A stretch of DNA of 6,159 nt, from NCBI GenBank assembly GCA_049509915.1, contig JBEKZL010000365.1, positions 1 through 6,159 on the forward strand. The letters run 5' to 3'. This document shows, one piece after another, positions 1 through 5,053 of this stretch. The position numbers were made by a program, and so were the translations under genes. The notes below the pieces were generated by a model. The model was not told the DNA's origin and searched no databases. It worked only from the letters and a program-made list of their open reading frames with translations. The stretch's first letter is position 1; each line of letters begins with the position of its first letter. This stretch comes from JBEKYD01 sp049509915 (GTDB lineage Bacteria > Acidobacteriota > Terriglobia > Bryobacterales > Bryobacteraceae).

Positions 1-70
1 ACTCAAAAAAGCTCTTGCCGCGGTGGTCACCGACGCGGTACAACAAGCTCAGTCCTGGACGCGGTCCGTT

Positions 71-114
71 GGCCGGTTTTGAAGTGACCCTCTATGGCCG
101 CATTTGAGGTGACC
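71..114. repeat. Tandem 25-bp-period direct repeat, possible mobile-element end
   Basis: GGCCGGTTTTGAAGTGACC (71-89) recurs as GGCCGCATTTGAGGTGACC (96-114), 16 of 19 bases identical, with a 25-bp period. An 11-bp perfect inverted repeat flanks the block: CGGTGGTCACC at 21-31 and GGTGACCACCG at 108-118. Short tandem repeats of about this size occur at the ends of some insertion sequences such as the IS21 family. No transposase coding sequence is visible, so a mobile-element end is inference only. All three plus-strand frames run in from the left edge and stop at 80-107, which is too short to identify a gene. Positions 1-145 otherwise hold nothing I can name. Confidence 0.4.
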
Positions 115-145
115 ACCGAGGAGACTTACGGTTGGCACGAATAAG

Positions 146-265
146 TTGGTAATCATTCTTGGCGGAGTGGTCAAACTGAAGTTCGGTGACTTCGACGTGT
201 TTGAACATTTGTCGAACCTGTCCTGTTTGGCATTGGGACTTACGGATTTGAGGAAACCAGCATGA
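146..265 (+). CDS. Possible short ORF or gene remnant coupled to the DUF433 gene
   Basis: This frame is open from 113 to a TGA at 263-265. The TGA overlaps the ATG of the DUF433 gene (ATGA, 262-265), an arrangement typical of translationally coupled genes. The only standard start in the frame that leaves most of it intact is TTG at 146, giving 39 residues that begin MVIILGGVVKLKFGDF. That start has no convincing ribosome binding site. A good GAGGAG at 118-123 lies upstream, but the in-frame codons at the right distance are ACG and GTT rather than start codons. It could be a real small protein, the tail of a gene truncated by the element to its left, or chance. I recognise no family. Confidence 0.25.
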   Translation: MVIILGGVVKLKFGDFDVFEHLSNLSCLALGLTDLRKPA

Positions 266-672
266 CTTCATGTAATGAGAGACGCTACGACAGGCATCTA
301 TCAGCGGCATTGTCGACGCCGTGGCCTGACGACTGCCAGGGGGATCGTGGCAACGCATGGACTACATTTGGCTCTGTCGAGACAGTGAGGCCAAAAAACC
401 TCGATATCCAGTTCTCTTCAGTGCTGGAGAATGCGAGACAGCTTAGCCTCTTTGTCGACATGGATGATCAGGTTCTCGGCGGGACGCCTCGGGTTGGGGG
501 CACCCGCATCCCTGTCTATAGGATACTGGACGCAATTGACGAGTATGGGAGCATCGACGCTGTGAGGACGGCATATCGCTCCTTAACCATCGAGCAGGTT
601 CGCGATGCGGTCCGGTTTGCATCCCATGTCCTGGAGTTTCCTGTTGAACACGAAGTTGAGACTGCTGATTGA
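262..672 (+). CDS. DUF433 domain protein, probable antitoxin
   Basis: The protein has 136 residues. The DUF433 (PF04255) core lies at about residues 67-130: it has the hallmark GGTPRVGGTRIPVYRILDAI segment (close to the family pattern GGxPxIxGTRIPV), then an acidic helix and the TIEQVRDAVRFASHVLE helix. DUF433 proteins are often encoded just before PIN-like DUF5615 proteins and are regarded as antitoxin-like, with a winged-helix or HTH-type fold; that role is family knowledge. ATG 262 was chosen because GAGGA at 250-254 sits 7 bases upstream. The 66 residues before the core show no domain I recognise. A shorter start at ATG 460 would give a bare DUF433 domain, but it has a poor ribosome binding site. 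The 3' end overlaps the next gene by about 29 bases if that gene starts at 644. Base composition is more AT-rich than the genes to the right, which suggests acquisition. Confidence 0.8.
   Translation: MTSCNERRYDRHLSAALSTPWPDDCQGDRGNAWTTFGSVETVRPKNLDIQFSSVLENARQLSLFVDMDDQVLGGTPRVGGTRIPVYRILDAIDEYGSIDAVRTAYRSLTIEQVRDAVRFASHVLEFPVEHEVETAD
633..636 (+). promoter_or_regulatory. Ribosome binding site favouring the TTG 644 start
   Basis: GGAG at 633-636 lies 7 bases before TTG 644, inside the end of the DUF433 gene. The in-frame ATG codons at 605 and 626 have no comparable purine stretch at the right distance. Confidence 0.45.
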
Positions 673-1042
673 CGAGAGCATTGAAGACCCCTTAGCCGAT
701 ATGATATCCAGCATATCGGCATTCAACGCTATCTGTGTGCGTGATCTATCTGACTTGAGAGGCAAATCGGATCAAGAAGTCATGGCGCACGCGCAAGTAG
801 AGGATCGCATCGTTTTGACGACGGATGCTGGATTTAACAAGTCTAATTACCCAATTTGCAGACACGAGGGGATCATCCGCATCAGCACAAGATGTCGGCA
901 CAGTTCCATGATGGCGGACTCAATCCGACGCTTCGCTCAGTGTGGCCATCGATCCGATGCTAGGCACTCGATAACCGTTATCAATCAAGAGGGTTGCACA
1001 ATCGAAACCATTGACAAGATATCGGTTCACCGATACAGATGA
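644..1042 (+). CDS. DUF5615 PIN-like protein, probable toxin nuclease
   Basis: From TTG 644 the protein has 132 residues and begins MNTKLRLLIDESI. It resembles the DUF5615/PIN_5 family (PF18480, related to Mut7-C), whose members normally open with a K/R-L-L-I-D-E strand. Candidate metal-binding acidic residues are D10 in LLIDES, D43/E45 in the SDQEVMAHAQ helix and D61 in IVLTTDAGF, followed by the strand GIIRI (76-80). This matches the usual D...D/E...LTxDxDF order. PIN-fold proteins are Mg-dependent ribonucleases; here that activity is inferred. The start is uncertain: ATG 626 and ATG 605 are also in frame and would add 6 or 13 residues, but they put extra sequence ahead of the conserved first strand. 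It overlaps the DUF433 gene, the common antitoxin-first order with translational coupling. The C-terminal part (residues 90-132) is Arg/His/Cys-rich and less typical. Confidence 0.7.
   Translation: MNTKLRLLIDESIEDPLADMISSISAFNAICVRDLSDLRGKSDQEVMAHAQVEDRIVLTTDAGFNKSNYPICRHEGIIRISTRCRHSSMMADSIRRFAQCGHRSDARHSITVINQEGCTIETIDKISVHRYR
1020..1035. repeat. Perfect 16-bp dyad, possible activator site
   Basis: TATCGGT (1020-1026) and ACCGATA (1029-1035) are exact reverse complements separated by two bases. The dyad overlaps the last codons of the DUF5615 gene and lies about 150-165 bases upstream of the predicted sigma-54 transcription start. Enhancer-binding activators usually bind in that range. No T-run follows, so it does not look like an intrinsic terminator. 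A dyad of this size can arise by chance in a few hundred bases. Confidence 0.3.
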
Positions 1043-1139
1043 GGTCGTGGTTGCACGCCCTCTGCCACTTCGCTCCAAAACCACCATTCCCGGTGGAGTT
1101 CGGCCAAAACAAATCTTAATCTTCAAATAAGCGGTTATG

Positions 1140-1152
1140 TTTCAATAACTTA
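1140..1152 (+). promoter_or_regulatory. IHF-like site next to the sigma-54 promoter
   Basis: TTTCAATAACTTA matches the enterobacterial IHF consensus WATCAANNNNTTR at all but one position (T for A at position 2). It lies in an AT-rich stretch (about 1105-1156) just upstream of the -24 element. DNA bending by IHF or HU often assists sigma-54 activation, but the site is closer to the promoter than is usual, and the consensus may not hold in this organism. Confidence 0.2.
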
Positions 1153-1156
1153 AATT

Positions 1157-1174
1157 CTGGCACGCCGGTTGCAT
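1157..1174 (+). promoter_or_regulatory. Sigma-54 (-24/-12) promoter
   Basis: The sequence TGGCACGCCGGTTGCAT (1158-1174), preceded by C, matches the full YTGGCACG-N4-TTGCW consensus for RpoN. The GG at 1159-1160 and the GC at 1171-1172 have the required spacing. Transcription would start around 1183-1186, about 35 bases before the start codon at 1220. No equally good sigma-70 promoter was seen in the gap from 1043 to 1219. Expression should therefore depend on an AAA+ enhancer-binding protein that is not encoded in this window. Confidence 0.88.
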
Positions 1175-1188
1175 CAGAAGAGGGCGTA

Positions 1189-1203
1189 AGCCGCCAGGCG
1201 GCT
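1189..1203 (+). promoter_or_regulatory. Leader stem-loop upstream of the secreted-protein gene
   Basis: AGCCGCCAGGCGGCT is a near-perfect palindrome that can form a 6-bp GC-rich stem with a 3-base loop at the start of the predicted transcript. It ends directly before the strong ribosome binding site AAGGAGG (1205-1211). It may protect the 5' end of the message or tune translation; no known riboswitch is recognisable. Confidence 0.35.
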
Positions 1204-1219
1204 GAAGGAGGAAAAGGAA

Positions 1220-1546
1220 ATGAAGACCAAATTGATGGCTCTGATGCTTTTGGCGGGCAGCGCGGCGTTCGCGGGACCGCGGTTCTACTTCGGAGTTGGC
1301 GTTCCGGCGCCGGTGGTTGCTTATCGGCCTCCGGTGGTCGCTTACGCGCCTCCGGTTGCGCCGGTGTATCCCGCCTATGGCCCTGCCTACGTGGCGCCCT
1401 ATCCGGGACCGGGTTTTGTCTGGACCGCGGGTTTCTATGGACCGGGCAGGGTGTGGCATGCCGGCTACTGGGCTCGTCCCTATGGCTTCGCCGGACCGCG
1501 CGTGGTCGGGCGCGGCTACGGCTATCGCGGCGGGTGGCGACGCTGA
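1220..1546 (+). CDS. Small secreted Tyr/Pro/Gly-rich protein under sigma-54 control
   Basis: The protein has 108 residues. A clear Sec signal peptide (basic MKTK, a hydrophobic core of Leu, Met and Ala, likely cleavage AFA|G after residue 18) leads into a low-complexity mature chain. Residues 29-62 repeat PVVAYRPP, PVVAYAPP and similar Pro/Ala/Tyr/Val units. Two related aromatic motifs follow, VWTAGFY (67-73) and VWHAGYW (78-84). The tail (about 85-108) is rich in Gly, Arg and Tyr, giving a basic C-terminus. Such short secreted proteins with W-x-A-G-Y/F-W motifs are common in Acidobacteria and Proteobacteria and are mostly uncharacterised; a cell-envelope or periplasmic location is inferred. 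There is no cysteine for lipidation and no enzyme motif. ATG 1220 is well supported by AAGGAGG 8 bases upstream and by the signal peptide. It appears to be a single-gene transcript from the sigma-54 promoter and runs convergent with the glycosyltransferase gene. Confidence 0.85.
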   Translation: MKTKLMALMLLAGSAAFAGPRFYFGVGVPAPVVAYRPPVVAYAPPVAPVYPAYGPAYVAPYPGPGFVWTAGFYGPGRVWHAGYWARPYGFAGPRVVGRGYGYRGGWRR

Positions 1547-1576
1547 GTGCCGTTGCCGAGTGGGCGAGGCCTTCTA

Positions 1577-1632
1577 GCCTGTCGCTGGCCGAAAGGGCCG
1601 CTTCGCGGCTACGACAGGCCGGGAGGCCTGTC
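1577..1632. repeat. Cluster of competing hairpins between convergent genes (REP-like or bidirectional terminator)
   Basis: Three copies of one arm alternate in orientation: GCCTGTCG (1577-1584), CGACAGGC (1612-1619) and GGCCTGTC (1625-1632). GACAGGCC (1613-1620) and GGCCTGTC (1625-1632) form a perfect 8-bp stem with a GGGA loop. Alternatively, 1577-1584 pairs with 1612-1619 to enclose inner hairpins GGCC-GAAA-GGGCC (1587-1599) or GCCGC-TTC-GCGGC (1597-1609). No T-tract follows on either strand. The position between two convergent stop codons fits a terminator or mRNA-end structure, and the architecture resembles dispersed palindromic repeats. Copy number elsewhere cannot be judged from this window. 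Confidence 0.6.
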
Positions 1633-1649
1633 CCACCAAATACGTCTCT

Positions 1650-3446
1650 TTAGCGGAAGCCGATACCTAACAGCACGATTCCGAGCGGGCGCTGGTCGCC
1701 GGGGGCGAAGAAGGTGGAATCCACCACCACTTCCGCCTCGGCTGCGGCGCCCGCTCCGCGTAGGGGGCCGGTCGCGGTCAGCGTGTAAACCCCGTCTTTG
1801 GAGTAATTTCCCTGGGCCACCGGTTTTTCATCCAGCAGCAATTCCACCCGCCGGGCGCTGGCTTGCGGCGGCAAATAGAAATCCACGCTAAAGCCGCGCG
1901 GCTCTGCCGGGTTCTTGAGCAGCACCATCGCGTTCCGCGCCATCCAATGATCCGCGTAAACCCCGCTCACTACTTGTTCGCCGAAGTCCGGCTTCGAGGT
2001 GAAGTCCAGGTATTCGCGCGTCACGTGGCGTTCCCCTACCGCTTCGGCGCGGACGCGGTCGATCACCCCGCTCGAAATGCCGAACGGCCAGAAACCGAGC
2101 GAAGCCGTGGAGTAGCCCGAGTGGCTTTCGAGGCCGATCAATCGCAGAGGAATGGCGGGACGGATTTCGAGCGTTCGCATCATGGGCGTAAGGGGCGAGT
2201 GAACTTCGACCGCGCGGCTAAGGTCGCTCGATACCACAATTTCGCCGGGTTGAACCGGCTGGTCACGGGTCAGCGCCAGGCCGCCGCGGCGCTCCACGTA
2301 ATACCGCAGGCCCCATTCGCCGTTTACCCAGGTGCGGCGCCCCATGGGAAGGTTCGCGGCGAATTGCCGATAGCCGTCCCAATGCTGGTAGTTCACCACA
2401 GCAAGGCCGAGTCCCAGGACGAGTTGGGAGGCAAAGCCGGCCAGGGTGAGGATTCGTACCAATGGCGACCCCGGCCGATGGAAGCTTCCGGATGCCAGGA
2501 TCGCAACCGGCGCCGCCATCGGCAGCAGGTAGCGTGCCGAACCGGCGAAGAAGATGACCGCCGAACCGGCGAAGAATAGGCCGATCCAGGCCAGCAGGAA
2601 TTGCACGCCGCGCTCGCTGCGGCGACGCCAGGCGGCCACGATGGCCAAGGGCGTGAGCAGCGGGCCAGCCAGAAACAGGGCGTGGACGGCCAGGGTGAGT
2701 GCGCTGGTCAGCTTATGACCGGCAGTCTGGTAAGACTTCTGATAGCCAAGCGAAACCGCCAGCGGCCAGGCGCCGGTTCCCCAGCGTTCGAAGAACTGCC
2801 AAGCGACGAGCACGAGTAGCGGCGCGGCAAGGCAAGCAAGAGCGCGACCGGGGGGGCGCGCGCGGACCAGCGGGTCCGCCCCACCTTTGAGGAGCAGCCA
2901 GGCGGCCAGAATCGGTACGATCAGGACAACCTGATAGGAGCAGAGCGCCGCCAGCGCCATGGCGACGGCGGCCCAAAAGCGGCGGCCGGCGCAGAACAGC
3001 GCTACGGCGGCCATCCACAGCGCGACGAAGGGCAGATCGGCTTCGAGCGAATTGCCGTTCACCACGAAGACCGGAGTTGCCAGCAACAGCAGGGTTGCCC
3101 AGACCGGCCGGGGTGAAAACCGCCGCGCCAGCGACCACATGGCCGCCGCCGCAACCAAAGTGAAACCTATATAAGCGGCGTGAAAGGCGACCTCGTTGAC
3201 GCCGCCGCAAAGCGCGATCAGGGCGCCTAGCACCCAACCGTCCAGCGGCGGATGCGGATGCCCGCGCAGGTCCACTGGCTCGCCGCGAAATATATAGGTC
3301 GTGTGCAACGGGTGCCAGGGCTCAATCTGCGCGTGGGCCCCTTCGGTGAGGTAGATATCGTCGTCGCCCTGAATCGCCTGGTTCAGAAACGGCAGGCGAA
3401 TCAAGAGGGCAAAGGCGAGGATCAGGAGCAGGAGGCGAGAGGCCAT
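1650..3446 (-). CDS. GT39-like membrane glycosyltransferase (GT-C fold)
   Basis: The protein has 598 residues. About 11-12 hydrophobic segments span residues 4-350, starting with an N-terminal anchor (4-20). The first extracytoplasmic loop carries an acidic GDDDIYLTEG motif (27-36) and GHPHPPL (62-68). These resemble the catalytic acidic loop of PMT/ArnT-type (family 39) enzymes, which transfer a sugar from a polyprenyl-phosphate donor outside the inner membrane. Donor and acceptor here are unknown. Residues 352-598 form a soluble, mostly beta tail. It includes a YADHW segment (497-501), a lipid/sugar-binding-like FYLPP strand (523-527) and a terminal FAPGDQRPLGIVLLGIGF motif (580-597). The last resembles the F-x-P...D-x-R-x-LG motif often found at the ends of polysaccharide biosynthesis proteins (inference). 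ATG 3446 follows GGAAGG (3463-3458) at about 11 bases. It lies 113 bp downstream of gcvPB on the same strand and has no obvious link to glycine metabolism. Confidence 0.8.
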   Translation of the reverse strand: MASRLLLLILAFALLIRLPFLNQAIQGDDDIYLTEGAHAQIEPWHPLHTTYIFRGEPVDLRGHPHPPLDGWVLGALIALCGGVNEVAFHAAYIGFTLVAAAAMWSLARRFSPRPVWATLLLLATPVFVVNGNSLEADLPFVALWMAAVALFCAGRRFWAAVAMALAALCSYQVVLIVPILAAWLLLKGGADPLVRARPPGRALACLAAPLLVLVAWQFFERWGTGAWPLAVSLGYQKSYQTAGHKLTSALTLAVHALFLAGPLLTPLAIVAAWRRRSERGVQFLLAWIGLFFAGSAVIFFAGSARYLLPMAAPVAILASGSFHRPGSPLVRILTLAGFASQLVLGLGLAVVNYQHWDGYRQFAANLPMGRRTWVNGEWGLRYYVERRGGLALTRDQPVQPGEIVVSSDLSRAVEVHSPLTPMMRTLEIRPAIPLRLIGLESHSGYSTASLGFWPFGISSGVIDRVRAEAVGERHVTREYLDFTSKPDFGEQVVSGVYADHWMARNAMVLLKNPAEPRGFSVDFYLPPQASARRVELLLDEKPVAQGNYSKDGVYTLTATGPLRGAGAAAEAEVVVDSTFFAPGDQRPLGIVLLGIGFR

Positions 3447-3508
3447 CTGTCACACGCCTTCCGGGGGCACCGATCTTATGGCGGCGGGCGGCCGAGCGTT
3501 ATCCGACT

Positions 3509-3529
3509 GGACCAATTGACAATTGGTCC
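3509..3529. promoter_or_regulatory. Perfect 21-bp palindrome, operator-like
   Basis: GGACCAATTG (3509-3518) and CAATTGGTCC (3520-3529) are exact reverse complements around a single central A. The site is in the 113-bp gap upstream of the glycosyltransferase start, about 63 bases from its ATG. The CAATTG-N-CAATTG core is reminiscent of the short dyads bound by MarR-type repressors; this is inference. It could also form a hairpin in RNA, but the one-base centre makes a DNA operator more natural. Confidence 0.5.
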
Positions 3530-3547
3530 GCAGGTTAAACAACCTGC
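3530..3547 (-). terminator. Hairpin just downstream of gcvPB
   Basis: GCAGGTT (3530-3536) and AACCTGC (3541-3547) are exact complements with a 4-base loop. The hairpin begins 12 bases past the gcvPB stop codon on the minus strand and directly abuts the 21-bp palindrome. It may mark the end of the gcv transcript or protect its 3' end. No T-run follows, so intrinsic termination is not certain, and it could instead be part of a larger regulatory site. Confidence 0.4.
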
Positions 3548-3559
3548 CCCACAAAAGCA

Positions 3560-5053
3560 CTACTCGGAGGTCCACTTGAGCACGGGCTTGCGCGCGGCGG
3601 CAACCTCGTCGACGCGGCCAATGCGGGTCAAATGCGGGGCGGTCTTAACCAACTGCGGATCGGTCTCGACTTCCCGGGCGATGGAAATCATGGCTTCCAC
3701 GAACAGGTCGATCTCGTCCTTGCTCTCGGTTTCGGTGGGCTCGATCATGAGCGCGCCATGAACGATCAACGGGAAGCTGACAGTGTAGGGATGGAAGCCG
3801 TAATCAATCAGGCGCTTGGCCAAATCGCCGGTGCGGACGCCCAGTTTGGCCTGCCGGTCGTCGCTGAACACCACTTCGTGCATGTTGGGCGAGGGATACG
3901 GAAGATCGAAGTACGGTTCCAGCTTCTTGCGAATGTAGACGGCATTCATCACCGCGTCCAGCGTCGCATTGCGCAATCCTGGGCCGCCATGGGCCAGGAT
4001 GTAAGCCAGCGCGCGCACCAGCACCCCGAAATTGCCATAGAAGGCGCGCACCCGGCCGATCGCTTGCTTGCGTTCGAAATCGAAGCGGAGCCGGCCGCCG
4101 GAACGCGCCAGGCGCGGGGCTGGCAGAAACGGCTCCAGGTGCTGCTTCACCGCGACCGGCCCCGCGCCCGGACCGCCGCCGCCATGGGGCGTGGAGAATG
4201 TCTTGTGCAGGTTGAGATGCAGCACGTCGACACCGAAATCCCCCGGCCGGGCCACGCCCACCAGGGCGTTCATGTTGGCGCCGTCCATGTACAACATGGC
4301 GCCTTTGGCGTGCAGAATTTCGGCAACGTGGACGATGTTCTCTTCGAAGACCCCGAGGGTATTCGGGTTGGTCACCATCAGCGCGGCTACATCCTGGTCG
4401 ACGATCCGCTCCAGCGCGGCTACGTCCAGCACCCCGGTTTCGCTGGAACGAATGTTCTCGATGGCGTAGCCGGCGATGGCAGCGGTGGCCGGATTTGTGC
4501 CGTGAGCCGAATCAGGAATCAGAATCTTCTTGCGCGGGTTGCCCCGGCTTTCGAGCAGGGCGCGTACCAGCAGGATGCCGGTCAGCTCCCCCTGCGCGCC
4601 GGAGGAAGGCTGCAGCGTGACCGCATCCATGCCGGTGATTTCGGCCAGCGCGGCTTCCAGGCGCTCCATAACTTCCATCGCGCCTTGCGCGAGCGCCTCG
4701 GGCTGATAGGGATGCGCCCACGCCAGCCCTTCCAGCCGCGCCACCGCTTCATTGATCCGGGGGTTGTACTTCATGGTGCAGGAACCCAGCGGATACATGC
4801 CGTAGTCGATGGCGTAGTTCCAGGTGGAAAGGCGGGTGAAATGGCGGATGGCTTCGACTTCGCTGACCTCCGGGAAGCCGGGGATTTCAGCGCGGACGCT
4901 CGCGGCGCCGAGCGCTTCGGCCGCGTCAACGGCGGGAACGTCGAGCTCGGGAAGCTGGTACGCCTTCTTGCCCGGAGAGCTGCTCTCGAACAGCAAAAGC
5001 TCGTTGGGCGAAAGGTGCGAGTTGACTTTTCGGTCCAGTTTCCGGGCGCTCAC
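3560..5053 (-). CDS. gcvPB: Glycine dehydrogenase (decarboxylating) subunit 2, P-protein
   Basis: The protein has 497 residues, normal for GcvPB. With GcvPA it forms the PLP-dependent P-protein of the glycine cleavage system, which decarboxylates glycine and passes the aminomethyl group to lipoyl-GcvH in the cytoplasm. Visible signatures are PLGSCTMKYNP (about residues 88-98), LQPSSGAQGE (147-156), DSAHGTNPA (181-189), MDGAN (256-260, with the Asp expected to hold the PLP ring nitrogen) and HLNLHKTFSTPHGGGGPG (279-296). Within the last, Lys284 is the expected Schiff-base lysine. GTG 5053 was chosen because it overlaps the gcvPA stop as GTGA and has GGAGG 7 bases upstream. An ATG at 5110 would add 19 non-family residues read inside gcvPA. 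The stop is TAG. The tight overlap indicates translational coupling that would yield equal amounts of the two subunits. Confidence 0.96.
   Translation of the reverse strand: MSARKLDRKVNSHLSPNELLLFESSSPGKKAYQLPELDVPAVDAAEALGAASVRAEIPGFPEVSEVEAIRHFTRLSTWNYAIDYGMYPLGSCTMKYNPRINEAVARLEGLAWAHPYQPEALAQGAMEVMERLEAALAEITGMDAVTLQPSSGAQGELTGILLVRALLESRGNPRKKILIPDSAHGTNPATAAIAGYAIENIRSSETGVLDVAALERIVDQDVAALMVTNPNTLGVFEENIVHVAEILHAKGAMLYMDGANMNALVGVARPGDFGVDVLHLNLHKTFSTPHGGGGPGAGPVAVKQHLEPFLPAPRLARSGGRLRFDFERKQAIGRVRAFYGNFGVLVRALAYILAHGGPGLRNATLDAVMNAVYIRKKLEPYFDLPYPSPNMHEVVFSDDRQAKLGVRTGDLAKRLIDYGFHPYTVSFPLIVHGALMIEPTETESKDEIDLFVEAMISIAREVETDPQLVKTAPHLTRIGRVDEVAAARKPVLKWTSE

Noticed and set aside
133..149. 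A second sigma-54-like sequence, TGGCACG followed by TTGG
   Set aside because: The -24 half is perfect, but the TTG lies two bases too far downstream and the -12 GC is missing; sigma-54 does not tolerate that spacing.
191..216. Dyad TTCGAC...GTCGAA upstream of the DUF433 start, a possible autoregulatory operator
   Set aside because: Only 6-bp arms separated by 14 bases, which is easily expected by chance; no supporting second site.
228..242. TGGCAT followed by CTTA upstream of the DUF433 gene
   Set aside because: Mismatched -24 and no GC at -12, so not a sigma-54 promoter.
1081..1096. CCACC-ATTCCC-GGTGG hairpin after the DUF5615 gene as a terminator
   Set aside because: The stem is only 5 bp and no T-run follows, so it is too weak to call.
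1863..2579. Plus-strand open frame of 238 codons opposite the glycosyltransferase
   Set aside because: Antisense shadow of a well-supported membrane protein gene, with no recognisable domain.
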